DNA of 59,425 nucleotides, from contig CAJKGK010000022.1 in assembly GCA_905199445.1 (NCBI GenBank), positions 1 through 59,425 on the forward strand. The letters are read 5' to 3'. Below, in pieces: positions 27,171 to 35,232 of this stretch (position 1 is its first letter; each line of letters opens with the position of its first letter). This stretch comes from an uncultured Lachnospiraceae bacterium. Lineage in GTDB: Bacteria > Bacillota > Clostridia > Lachnospirales > Lachnospiraceae. Both the position numbers and the translations under genes were made by a program. The notes beneath the pieces were generated by a model. The model saw only the letters and a program-made list of their open reading frames with translations. It ran no database searches and had not been told where the DNA came from.

Positions 27171-28127
27171 CTACTTACTGCTTCCCGGCATGGCAATACG
27201 CGGGTCTACAACAACATACAAGATATCGGTAATGAATAAAACCACAATATACAGCATAGACAAAAGTACAGTCAGTCCCAAAACGATGGATAAATCCTGA
27301 TTATTTACCGATGTTACAAAATACTGACCGATTCCGGGAATGGAATAAATACTTTCAATAAAGAAGGAACCGGTAATACACATAGCAACCGACATAGGCA
27401 GCTGAGTCATAACCGGAATAAAAGAGTTACGTAAAATATGTTTGCGGATAATCCGTCCCCGGCTTAAGCCTTTGGACTCGGCCGTAAGTACATAATCCTG
27501 ATTAATAACGTCCAGCATGGATGTTTTAAGCAGTCTGGCATAAGTGGCGATGTAGGTAAAGCATCCGGTCAGGGTAGGCAAAACCGTATACTCCCAGCCG
27601 CCAAACCACAAATCCTTACCTTCCGGCCATCCAATGGTGGGAAACCACTGAAGGGAACCGGCAAAAATCTTCTGAAGTACAAGACCAAAAACAAGGTGCG
27701 GTACGGAAATCAGAAGAACCGAGAGTCCCACAACACAGTAATCCGGAAACTTTCCCCGTTTGACCGCAGCCAATATACCAAGTAAAAGGCCGACCACCAC
27801 ACCCAGCAGCATCTGCTGTATACCAAGCCTTGCGGAAACAGGAAGACGGGTGTATAAAAGCCCGCTGACGGTCTGTCCGGCATAAACAAAGGACTCACCG
27901 AAATTACCATGCAGCATATTGTTCATTGTTGTCAGATAACGCTCCATAACCGGCTTATCCAGTCCGTAGCGCTCATACAAGGCCTCCTTAGCCTGAGGCG
28001 CCAGACGTTCGGCCCGCTGAGAAAGCGGATCCCCGGGAACAGCCTCCAGGAGGAAAAAAGTTGCCGTCGCAATAATAAAAAGTGTTAAAATCATTTCAAG
28101 TATGCGGCGGATAATGTATTTTACCAT
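27171..28127 (-). CDS. Peptide ABC transporter permease, OppB/DppB type (importer 2)
   Basis: This 318-residue permease begins MVKYIIRRILEMILTLFII, then AVPGDPLSQRAERLAPQAKE, the DppB/OppB entry. It has about six helices and the EAA loop VLTAESKGLSRGRIIRKHIL. The start at 28127 follows GGGGGC; thirteen upstream in-frame residues are rejected. A hairpin in the 160-bp gap to the lipoprotein gene may adjust the expression ratio. Confidence 0.93.
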   Translation of the reverse strand: MVKYIIRRILEMILTLFIIATATFFLLEAVPGDPLSQRAERLAPQAKEALYERYGLDKPVMERYLTTMNNMLHGNFGESFVYAGQTVSGLLYTRLPVSARLGIQQMLLGVVVGLLLGILAAVKRGKFPDYCVVGLSVLLISVPHLVFGLVLQKIFAGSLQWFPTIGWPEGKDLWFGGWEYTVLPTLTGCFTYIATYARLLKTSMLDVINQDYVLTAESKGLSRGRIIRKHILRNSFIPVMTQLPMSVAMCITGSFFIESIYSIPGIGQYFVTSVNNQDLSIVLGLTVLLSMLYIVVLFITDILYVVVDPRIAMPGSSK

Positions 28128-28150
28128 AATAATGCCCCCATGTTTTATAT

Positions 28151-28181
28151 GGGGAAGCGCCTGCACTGCAGACCCTTCCCC
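28151..28181 (-). other. Intercistronic hairpin between importer 2 lipoprotein and permease genes
   Basis: GGGGAAG and CTTCCCC pair around a 17-base loop that itself contains CTGCA/TGCAG. No T run follows on the minus strand, so it looks like an mRNA-stabilising or processing hairpin rather than a terminator. The rest of the gap (28128-28286) shows no gene. Confidence 0.45.
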
Positions 28182-28286
28182 ATCTCAGGTTTCTTATATC
28201 TGTTTTCATTCAGACAGTATTCATCTGTACGCTGGTCGGACAAAAATCAGCACATGCGGCTGTCTAAGCTTCGTCCCGCGTCATGC

Positions 28287-30047
28287 TCAGTTGCCTCTGC
28301 CTTCGATGTAAGTCATAATAAATTCCTGGCTGGCTCCGAAGGAAGACCAACGGAAATCTTTCACCCATGGCTTTACAAAATACTGTTTTGTTTCATAGCA
28401 GATTGGAATAATTGCACTGTCATCAAAAATTATCTGTTCCATCTGCTTGTAAATTTCAAGACGCTTTGCATTGTCATTTTCACCCTCTAAGGATTCTGCC
28501 AACGCATCGTATTCCGGATTGCTGTAGTAGCCAAAGCTTGTATAAATACCTGTGCACAGTGTATACAGGACATCCAGCGGATCATTATAATCACTCCACC
28601 ATCCGGAGGAACATACATCATAATTGCAAGCCTCTCTCTCTGCAATAAATAAGGAAGAATCACCGACTGTATTCAGCTCAACCTTAATTCCCAGATTTTC
28701 CTGCCATACCTGCTGAAGGTACTCACGCAGTGCCTGCTGCTCTACAGTATTTCCCTGAGAGAGGTACGTAATTGTAATATCTGAAAGCGGTGTATCCACG
28801 CCCAGTTCATCCAAACCTTCCTGGAACAGCGCCTGAAGCTTTTCAGTATCTAAGGCATACTCATCATACATAGCCTTCATCGGCTCTTCAACCTGATCAC
28901 GGTAAGATGTGCCGTCCAGGCTGATTGCAGGGGCGATATAACCGTAAGCCGGCTGGAATTTTCCGCCGTATACAACTTCTACAAGTTCTTCACGGTTAAT
29001 GCTGTAAGAAAGTGCCTTGCGGATTTTTTCATTTCCCATCAGACCGGAAAGACCATTATTTGTAAATTCATAAGAAATCGCATCAACACCAGGATATGGT
29101 GCATTGATCATCGTAAGGTTACCAGCTTCTGCCTCTGCCTGATATTTCAGAGCATAGTCGCCGGAAGTCTGAAGGATATCCAGCTCGCCGTTGTCAAACA
29201 TCGTTGCGGCCGTGGAATCTTCGGCAACGAGATACCAGTTAATCTGCTCAAGATGTGTATTATCTTTATCCCAGTAATTTTCATTCTTTGTCCATGTCAT
29301 ACGGTTATCTTCAACAAGATCACTCATACAATAAGGACCGTTATAAACGCATAACGTCCAGTCCTTACCCCACTGATCTCCGGCAGCTTCAGCCAGATCC
29401 TGACGGGTCGGATACAGCGGTGTTGCTACAAGCTTGGATTCAAATGTAGGATCCGCCATTTTAAGTGTAACCTGGAAAGTATAATCATCTACCGCTACTG
29501 CCATAACATCATCAGCGGAACCTTCGCCGTTATAGTATTCTTCTGCACCCACTACATTAAAAATAAAGGAAGCATAGTCATATGCATATTCCGGATTCAG
29601 AAGACGCTTCCAGCCATACTCATAGTCATGCGCTGTCACCGGCTGACCGTCAGACCACTTTGCATCCTTTCTTAAATGGAAAGTATACACGGTCCCGTCC
29701 TCGGATACGTCCACACTCTCAGCGCCGTCAAGAACAAAATGTTCGCCGTCTTCATCAGCGATATTACGATAAAGGCCAGAATAGCAGGCTGCCATCATCC
29801 AGCGCCAGCCCATGTCCTGAACATCATAATTATTACCAAAATGAACTGCTCTCACATTTAATACCTGTGTATCTCCCTCAGCCGGTCCTGTCGTTTCCGT
29901 ATTTGTTCCTGCAGAATTTTCAGCGGAAGACTGAGCACCGCTTCCTGTATCAGCCGTTCCTGATGATCCGCTGCCGCCGCATCCGGCCAGCATAGAAATC
30001 GCCATTGCCCCAGACAGGAGCAGAGAAAAAATCTTTTTCGTTTTCAT
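28287..30047 (-). CDS. Peptide ABC transporter substrate-binding lipoprotein (importer 2)
   Basis: This 586-residue SBP family 5 protein has a lipoprotein signal (MKTKKIFSLLLSGAMAIS, lipobox LAGC), a Ser/Gly/Thr linker, and an OppA-like body: VYTFHLRKDAKWSDGQPVTA near the N-terminal lobe, YSINREELVEVVYGGKFQPAYGYI in the middle. OppA-type proteins bind peptides with little side-chain preference. The start at 30047 follows AGGAGG. The leader is about 140 bases and contains a terminator-like hairpin. It is transcribed divergently from cyuA, from a promoter sharing an operator-like palindrome with it. Confidence 0.93.
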   Translation of the reverse strand: MKTKKIFSLLLSGAMAISMLAGCGGSGSSGTADTGSGAQSSAENSAGTNTETTGPAEGDTQVLNVRAVHFGNNYDVQDMGWRWMMAACYSGLYRNIADEDGEHFVLDGAESVDVSEDGTVYTFHLRKDAKWSDGQPVTAHDYEYGWKRLLNPEYAYDYASFIFNVVGAEEYYNGEGSADDVMAVAVDDYTFQVTLKMADPTFESKLVATPLYPTRQDLAEAAGDQWGKDWTLCVYNGPYCMSDLVEDNRMTWTKNENYWDKDNTHLEQINWYLVAEDSTAATMFDNGELDILQTSGDYALKYQAEAEAGNLTMINAPYPGVDAISYEFTNNGLSGLMGNEKIRKALSYSINREELVEVVYGGKFQPAYGYIAPAISLDGTSYRDQVEEPMKAMYDEYALDTEKLQALFQEGLDELGVDTPLSDITITYLSQGNTVEQQALREYLQQVWQENLGIKVELNTVGDSSLFIAEREACNYDVCSSGWWSDYNDPLDVLYTLCTGIYTSFGYYSNPEYDALAESLEGENDNAKRLEIYKQMEQIIFDDSAIIPICYETKQYFVKPWVKDFRWSSFGASQEFIMTYIEGRGN

Positions 30048-30135
30048 GGTATTTCCTCCTAACATATGTGCTGTTTTCCGTTGACATTATACACAGCCTT
30101 AAAATTTTTATGCGTTATCACACTAAAACAGCGTA

Positions 30136-30181
30136 TAAAAAATAAAAGATGCCAATGACTTAAAGAGTATATCGCATCTTT
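30136..30181 (-). promoter_or_regulatory. Terminator-like hairpin in the leader of importer 2
   Basis: On the minus strand AAAGATGC and GCATCTTT pair around a 21-base loop and are followed by TATTTTTTATA. The element lies between the predicted start site (about 30189) and the lipoprotein gene, so it could attenuate the operon. The loop is long and no alternative pairing partner is obvious. Confidence 0.4.
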
Positions 30182-30192
30182 GCTTTATGCAA

Positions 30193-30217
30193 CTAATAAT
30201 ATCACTATTATGATTAG
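30193..30217. promoter_or_regulatory. Operator-like palindrome 1, importer 2 side
   Basis: The imperfect palindrome CTAATAATA..TTATGATTAG lies within the -35/-10 spacer and -10 box of the minus-strand promoter. Its core (ATAATATCA, three bases later TATGATTA) is repeated almost exactly at 30335-30355. The downstream GntR/FCD protein is the natural candidate to bind it. Confidence 0.6.
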
Positions 30218-30224
30218 CTGTCAA
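30196..30224 (-). promoter_or_regulatory. Sigma-A-type promoter of importer 2 operon
   Basis: Minus-strand TTGACA (30219-30224), a 17-bp spacer and TATTAT (30196-30201). Transcription would start near 30189, about 140 bases ahead of the lipoprotein ATG. Confidence 0.7.
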
Positions 30225-30312
30225 TTATTTTCTGTTTTTTTCTTACATACAACTATACCGTACATCGCGGACATTTTGACGGATTCAGCGATCCATAATT
30301 CAGGGAAACAAA

Positions 30313-30341
30313 TTGACATCTGCTAAAATTGGTGATAATAT
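30313..30341 (+). promoter_or_regulatory. Sigma-A-type promoter of cyuA-gntR
   Basis: Plus-strand TTGACA (30313-30318) is followed by GATAAT after 15 bp or TAATAT after 17 bp. Operator-like palindrome 2 covers this -10 region. The leader to the cyuA ATG is about 105 bases. Confidence 0.6.
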
Positions 30342-30355
30342 CAATAATATGATTA
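30335..30355. promoter_or_regulatory. Operator-like palindrome 2, cyuA side
   Basis: It matches palindrome 1 at 19 of 21 positions in the same orientation, 139 bp away, and overlaps the -10 box of the cyuA promoter. Two copies on two divergent promoters suggest one regulator for both units. Confidence 0.6.
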
Positions 30356-30455
30356 ATGCGGATATTTTACGTAAGAAATTGGCCCCATGCCCCATAAACA
30401 GCTGTTTTGAGCCTCATATTATGGTCTGGATAAAGGGTCAGGAAAGAGGGATAAA

Positions 30456-31730
30456 ATGAAAAAAGAACTTTACGAGACTTATGTGCAGGTATTAAAGGAT
30501 GAACTTCTTCCGGCCATGGGCTGCACAGAACCCATCGCCGTTGCCTACGCCGGTGCCGTTGTCAGACAAACTTTGGGAAATATTCCGGAGCGGGTTGAAA
30601 TCCAGGTCAGCAGAAACATTATTAAAAATGTAAAAAGCGTCATTGTTCCCCACACAGGCGGACTGCGGGGTATTGAGGCTGCAGCGGCCATCGGTATTGT
30701 CGCCGGCGACGCCAAAGCCCAGCTGGAAGTCATTTCTTCTGTCACAGAAGAACAGATCAGACAGACCCGTGACTATCTTGCCAAAGCCAGCCTTCATGTT
30801 GACTTTGCCAAATCGGATCTTATATTTGATATATGTATAACCGCTTATCACGGTGAAGATCAGGCCTTTGTCCGTATTGTAGACTACCACACAAACATTG
30901 TGACCATCCGCCGCAATGATCAGGTTCTTTTATCCGGCGAAATCACAGGCCGCACAGAAAGCTCCATGGCCGACAAATCCCTTTTAACCATACGTGATAT
31001 TTGTGAATTTGCCGACATCGTCAATATTGAAGATGTCCGTGAGGTTTTGGATCGTCAGATCAGCTATAATATGGCCATTGCGATGGAAGGCATGAAAAAT
31101 TCTTACGGCGCCAATATCGGTAAGGTGCTGATGCATACCTACGGAACCGAAAGCGCCAAAATCAAAGCCAAAGCCATGGCAGCCGCCGGCTCAGACGCCC
31201 GGATGAACGGCTGTGAGCTTCCCGTTGTGATCAATTCCGGCAGCGGAAACCAGGGAATCACTGCCTCTGTTCCCGTCATTGTATACGCCAATGAACTTAA
31301 AGTTTCCCAGGAAACCCTTTATCGAGCCCTTGTTGTATCCAATCTTTCTACACTTCATATCAAAGAAGGCATTGGCCGACTTTCCGCCTACTGCGGTGCT
31401 GTAGGTGCAGGCTGCGGTGCAGGTGCAGGTATTGCCTGGCTCCACGGCGGCCGATACGAAGAAATTGCCCACACGCTTGTCAACAGCCTGGCCATTTTAT
31501 CCGGTACAATCTGCGACGGCGCCAAAGCATCCTGCGCCGCAAAAATTGCCTCGGCCATAGATGCGGGTATTCTGGGCTATTTTATGTATAAAGACGGCCA
31601 GGAATTTGTAGGCGGTGACGGTATTGTCAAAAAAGATGTGGAAAATACCATTCGCTGTGTAGGCCTTCTGGCATCAGAGGGTATGCAGGAAACAGATAAA
31701 GAAATCGTAAAATTGATGATTGGGGACTAA
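30456..31730 (+). CDS. cyuA: L-cysteine desulfidase family protein (CyuA/YhaM, UPF0597)
   Basis: This 424-residue protein is homologous to the alpha chain of iron-sulfur L-serine dehydratase. It carries the family N-terminal motif PAMGCTEPIAVAYA (Cys23) and C-terminal cysteine motifs CGAVGAGCGAGAG (about 312-324) and TICDGAKASCAAK (about 351-363), which supply ligands for a 4Fe-4S cluster in the archaeal desulfidase. The reaction is L-cysteine to pyruvate, sulfide and ammonia. No cyuP-type permease is adjacent; instead a peptide importer diverges from it. The GGGATAAA region gives a modest ribosome site. A serine-deaminating activity is a possible alternative. Confidence 0.88.
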   Translation: MKKELYETYVQVLKDELLPAMGCTEPIAVAYAGAVVRQTLGNIPERVEIQVSRNIIKNVKSVIVPHTGGLRGIEAAAAIGIVAGDAKAQLEVISSVTEEQIRQTRDYLAKASLHVDFAKSDLIFDICITAYHGEDQAFVRIVDYHTNIVTIRRNDQVLLSGEITGRTESSMADKSLLTIRDICEFADIVNIEDVREVLDRQISYNMAIAMEGMKNSYGANIGKVLMHTYGTESAKIKAKAMAAAGSDARMNGCELPVVINSGSGNQGITASVPVIVYANELKVSQETLYRALVVSNLSTLHIKEGIGRLSAYCGAVGAGCGAGAGIAWLHGGRYEEIAHTLVNSLAILSGTICDGAKASCAAKIASAIDAGILGYFMYKDGQEFVGGDGIVKKDVENTIRCVGLLASEGMQETDKEIVKLMIGD

Positions 31731-31751
31731 AGGCCCCGTTGATTGACCGTT

Positions 31752-31773
31752 AAAGGGGACTAAGGTCCCCTTT
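31752..31773 (+). terminator. Hairpin between cyuA and gntR
   Basis: AAAGGGGAC/GTCCCCTTT with a four-base loop is followed by AATATT. The T run is short, so it may only partly terminate and lower expression of the regulator gene. Confidence 0.55.
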
Positions 31774-31796
31774 AATATTCGGAGGAAAACGAACGA

Positions 31797-32420
31797 ATGA
31801 AAACAACTCAAAGTCTGAAATTTAAAATTTATGATCAGATCATTGACGGTATTGTCAGCGGTGAATACAAAGGCGGACAGATCCTCAATGAACAAGAGCT
31901 GGTCAAACGTTATAATGTAAGCAAATCGCCAGTAAGGGAAGCGCTGACCATTTTATCCAGCGAAGGTATCTTAACAAGTATTCCAAGATATGGATATCAG
32001 GTCATCAGCTTTAATATTTCCAATGTACGATCGATTATGGAGTTTCGCTCCGTACTGGAAGATTATGTACTTTGCAAAAGCTTTCATCACATCAATGATA
32101 CAGCCATGAAGCACCTGGAAGCAGTGGCCCATAGAACAGCCGAATCCAGCGATTTATGGGAACACTGGAATCTGAATACGGAATTTCACCTTCAGCTGGC
32201 AGCCCTGGCCGAGAATGAATATATCTACCGCCAGCTTGATCAGGCCATGCATTTTCTGAAACTGGCCTATGCCCAGTTTTACTGGTCCCAGTGGAACAGC
32301 GCCTCCATGCCCAATGACCTTAAAAATCACAGCCGTATCTTAAACGGCCTGAAAAACGGAGACCTGGAATCGGCCAGAGCCGCATTAAAGGATGACCTGG
32401 CCGATTTCTGCATGAAATAA
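31797..32420 (+). CDS. GntR-family transcriptional regulator, FCD (FadR-like) type
   Basis: This 207-residue protein has a GntR winged helix at residues 5-70 (IYDQIIDGIVSGEYKGGQIL, then VSKSPVREALTILSSEGILT) and an all-helical FCD ligand domain (about 78-205) with the acidic/His residues that usually bind a metal and a carboxylate ligand (MEFRSVLEDYVL, NTEFHLQLAALA, HSRILNGLKNGD). GGAGG precedes the ATG. It lies downstream of cyuA, so it probably regulates this operon and the divergent importer through the palindromes at 30193-30217 and 30335-30355. No terminator is visible in the 32-bp convergent gap to vanTr. Confidence 0.9.
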   Translation: MKTTQSLKFKIYDQIIDGIVSGEYKGGQILNEQELVKRYNVSKSPVREALTILSSEGILTSIPRYGYQVISFNISNVRSIMEFRSVLEDYVLCKSFHHINDTAMKHLEAVAHRTAESSDLWEHWNLNTEFHLQLAALAENEYIYRQLDQAMHFLKLAYAQFYWSQWNSASMPNDLKNHSRILNGLKNGDLESARAALKDDLADFCMK

Positions 32421-32452
32421 AAGCATTTCTAATCATATGAAAATCACTCCAG

Positions 32453-33568
32453 CTATATATAAATCCGTTCCAGCCGTCTGCCAAGGCGGCTTAAAATTTC
32501 ATTGGAAATCGTGCCGCACCATCGCGCAATATCCGTCACATCAATCCGCCGTCCGCCATCACTGCCCATAATTACAGCCATATCCCCCGGGGCGGCCTGT
32601 ATTCCGGTCACATCCACAAACATCTGATCCATACAGATTCGTCCAATCACCGGGGCCCAGTGGCCGTGAATCAGGACCCCGGCCTGACCGGTCTGGGTAA
32701 AGTTTCTGGGAAGCCCATCGGCATAACCGATCGTTACCACGGCCACCTGCATAGGCCCGACCGCCGTAAAAGCCCGGCCATAGCCCACACAGTCCCCGGG
32801 CTCAAGCTGTGAAACTCTGGCAATCCGGGCCTTGATTGTCATAGCCGGTACCAGAGATGGGCTGCCCACCCCATAAAGCGCTATTCCGATTCTTGAAAAA
32901 TCATATTTAAATTGTCCATAATTGATGACACCATAGCTGCTCTGAATGTGTGCGGCAAAATCTCTAAAGCCTTTTTGGTGCAGCCATTCAATAACTGAAT
33001 CAAACCGTTCAAACTGAGAAAATGTATACATCCGGTCAGACTCCACACGGCTGTCCGCCACACACAAATGGGAAAACAGGCCAGTCACCTTTAATTTATC
33101 CATTCGAAATACAGCCTCAATTTTCTCCGGCTGCTGCCAGGAAATGCCCAGACGGTGCATCCCTGTATCTACAGCAACATGGACCTCCACCGGTTCCTTT
33201 CCCGCATATGTCTGCAGTGCGGCTGCGTAATCTTCGTCCACAATAGCCTGGCAAAGCCTGTAAAAGCTTAAAAGCCCAGCCATTTCAGGAGGTGTATAAC
33301 CTAAAATTAATATACTTCCCTCCACTTTAGCCTTTCTCAGGGAAACAGCCTCTGAAAGACTGGCTACACAAAAATGGCTGATGCCGTTTTTCTCCAATTC
33401 CTGACCCAGTTTTATGGCGCCATGACCGTAGGCATCTGCTTTGAGTACAGCCATCATGCCCACCCGGGAACGAACTTCAAACAGCCGGGCATTATGAACA
33501 ATTGCAGGAATCGAAATTTCTGCCCATGCTCTGGCTTTTTCATATTGTCTATAATCTCCTGTTTCCAT
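32453..33568 (-). CDS. vanTr: Serine/alanine racemase domain of split VanT (VanTr)
   Basis: This 371-residue PLP-dependent alanine-racemase-fold enzyme has the PLP lysine in MAVLKADAYGHG (Lys43) and the catalytic tyrosine region in GDCVGYGRAFTA. In D-Ala-D-Ser resistance clusters this domain makes D-serine. It is usually the C-terminal half of VanT; here it is a separate gene with its own perfect site (AAAGGAGG, seven bases before ATG 33568), overlapping the membrane-domain gene by 20 bases in another frame. The arrangement matches vanTm/vanTr described for the enterococcal vanL cluster. A plain alanine racemase is the alternative, but the neighbours argue for VanT. Confidence 0.88.
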   Translation of the reverse strand: METGDYRQYEKARAWAEISIPAIVHNARLFEVRSRVGMMAVLKADAYGHGAIKLGQELEKNGISHFCVASLSEAVSLRKAKVEGSILILGYTPPEMAGLLSFYRLCQAIVDEDYAAALQTYAGKEPVEVHVAVDTGMHRLGISWQQPEKIEAVFRMDKLKVTGLFSHLCVADSRVESDRMYTFSQFERFDSVIEWLHQKGFRDFAAHIQSSYGVINYGQFKYDFSRIGIALYGVGSPSLVPAMTIKARIARVSQLEPGDCVGYGRAFTAVGPMQVAVVTIGYADGLPRNFTQTGQAGVLIHGHWAPVIGRICMDQMFVDVTGIQAAPGDMAVIMGSDGGRRIDVTDIARWCGTISNEILSRLGRRLERIYI

Positions 33569-34643
33569 CAAAATGCCTCCTTTGGAATATCCTCTGAATT
33601 TTCCCCATGAACACAGCCATAACAGACGAAACGGCCGCCGAAATCAATGTCACCAAAACGTACATCATAAGCCCGTTGCCATTCAGACTGCCATGAAGTC
33701 CTAAAATCTTATCCATCCCTCTTACTCCAATCAACACAAGGGGGTGCAGCACATACATAAGCATTGCTATATTTCTCATCCTGAGTCCCAAAGCAGGTGG
33801 TACCCCAACCCTGCGGCAGGATGCCAGCAAAAAGCCAAAGCAGGTGTAAGCTGCCGGAATAAGAAAAATATACATGCTGTCATGGCGCTGCCAGCGGAGA
33901 AAATATAAAATCAGCCCCTCTGTGATCATAGCCGCCATGGACAGTCCAAAAGCCAGTCCGTTTCGTCTTAGATTGGCCCGTTTTCCTGCCAGCATACAGC
34001 CTAACATCAGAAATACAGGCACATAAAACAATCCGTTTCTTGTATATTCACACACAGTAAAAATCCCGTCATAAATACTGGCAAGTACGGGAACTGACGA
34101 AACCAGCCCATAATAACTGTCCCCCAGAAGACCGATTCCGTAAAGCACCACACTGACGGCAAAGACAGCTTTCACTGACATTTTTTCCAGCAGAAGGCAA
34201 ACAAAAGCCACACCAAAAATCACTGCGGGAAAATACCATAAATGATAAAAGGTTCCATCCACAAAAATAAACTTAAAAAGCTTAAATATCCACAATCCTG
34301 CCTGTGTATTCGTACGTTCTGTCCACAGCGGCAGCTGTCCTGCATAAATATTAACAGGTAAATACAAAATCATCGCAGCTGTGTACAGCAAACCTGTTTT
34401 TTTAATAAACCGCCAAACCGTCTTCCACCGTCCCGAATCAGCCTTCATGCCGGCAAAGCGGGCAATCACAAAATAACCGGTGATCATCAGAAAAAACGGA
34501 ACCCCTATACGGGCTATAATTCCTGTAAATATGTAATCCCCTGTTTTATTTAAAAACTCCAGGGGCCCGATATGAATAGCAATCACCAGAATTGCCGCGA
34601 AAATCCGGCACACATCCAAAAGTCCGTAGTTTTTTGTTTTCAT
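33549..34643 (-). CDS. vanTm: Membrane domain of split VanT (VanTm), acyltransferase-3 fold
   Basis: This 364-residue polytopic protein has about ten helices and begins with the acyltransferase-3 entry LLDVCRIFAAILVIAIHIGP. In fused VanT proteins this domain forms the N-terminal half and is linked to serine uptake. The stop comes right where the racemase domain would begin. The gene starts at 34643 behind GGAGGAA and overlaps the 3' end of vanXY by 98 bases in another frame. Its place between vanXY and vanTr supports the name; an unrelated O-acetyltransferase is a weaker alternative. Confidence 0.85.
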   Translation of the reverse strand: MKTKNYGLLDVCRIFAAILVIAIHIGPLEFLNKTGDYIFTGIIARIGVPFFLMITGYFVIARFAGMKADSGRWKTVWRFIKKTGLLYTAAMILYLPVNIYAGQLPLWTERTNTQAGLWIFKLFKFIFVDGTFYHLWYFPAVIFGVAFVCLLLEKMSVKAVFAVSVVLYGIGLLGDSYYGLVSSVPVLASIYDGIFTVCEYTRNGLFYVPVFLMLGCMLAGKRANLRRNGLAFGLSMAAMITEGLILYFLRWQRHDSMYIFLIPAAYTCFGFLLASCRRVGVPPALGLRMRNIAMLMYVLHPLVLIGVRGMDKILGLHGSLNGNGLMMYVLVTLISAAVSSVMAVFMGKIQRIFQRRHFDGNRRL

Positions 34644-35232
34644 CTATATATTCCTCCAGACACAGGCCACGTTCTGTCATAATCTGAGCATGAGGACAGC
34701 CTACGTATCTGAAATGCCATGGTTCCTCAGCTATGCCGGTCAGTGCCTCTTTTTCCTTTGTATATCGTTGAACAAACCCATACTTTGGGGCCAGCCGGCG
34801 AAAAATCCGGCCAATTCCTTCCCAGGGAAATTCCGGCCGGATAAAATCCATATGCTCAGCCTTTAATCCCACATCAATCGCCAGTCCTGTCTGGTGCTCA
34901 CTGCATCCTGGCCATGCCACATATTTTCTCGTAAATGCTTCTCCGTTTTCCTTTAAAGAATCTTCATAAATTTCAATTTGCTCCCTTTGTGACCGCCAGC
35001 CGCTGACGGCCGCAATTGTCTGACCACCGCCGCATTCACGGTCTGCCTCATACACCGCTGCCAGAAGCTTTTGCAGTGCATGTGCTGCCGTCTGCTCTAA
35101 AAGCACCTTTTCACCTTCCATCACCGGCATAAAAGCTGCCACATCTACTAAAACAGCGGGGAATCCGCCACCGGTTTTTCCATTCTCAAAATCCAGGGGA
35201 TGACTGCGATTAACAAGAATCAACTGGCTCAT
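34546..35232 (-). CDS. vanXY: D,D-dipeptidase/D,D-carboxypeptidase VanXY
   Basis: This 228-residue M15B metallopeptidase has the zinc motif SEHQTGLAID (His113, Asp120) and EPWHFRYVG (catalytic Glu170, ligand His173). There is no signal peptide or membrane anchor, as expected for the cytoplasmic VanXY that removes D-Ala-D-Ala and terminal D-Ala. GGAGGTGG lies ahead of the ATG, which overlaps the vanG stop in ATGA. The last 33 or so residues (after LEEYIDENKK) are encoded in the region shared with vanTm and look unlike a conserved domain, so the C-terminus may be an extension. Confidence 0.92.
   Translation of the reverse strand: MSQLILVNRSHPLDFENGKTGGGFPAVLVDVAAFMPVMEGEKVLLEQTAAHALQKLLAAVYEADRECGGGQTIAAVSGWRSQREQIEIYEDSLKENGEAFTRKYVAWPGCSEHQTGLAIDVGLKAEHMDFIRPEFPWEGIGRIFRRLAPKYGFVQRYTKEKEALTGIAEEPWHFRYVGCPHAQIMTERGLCLEEYIDENKKLRTFGCVPDFRGNSGDCYSYRAPGVFK

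Noticed and set aside
33549..33571. vanT as a frameshifted pseudogene
   Set aside because: The racemase gene has a perfect AAAGGAGG at correct spacing and an intact domain, and a two-gene vanT is known from the vanL cluster. A real split is more likely than decay.
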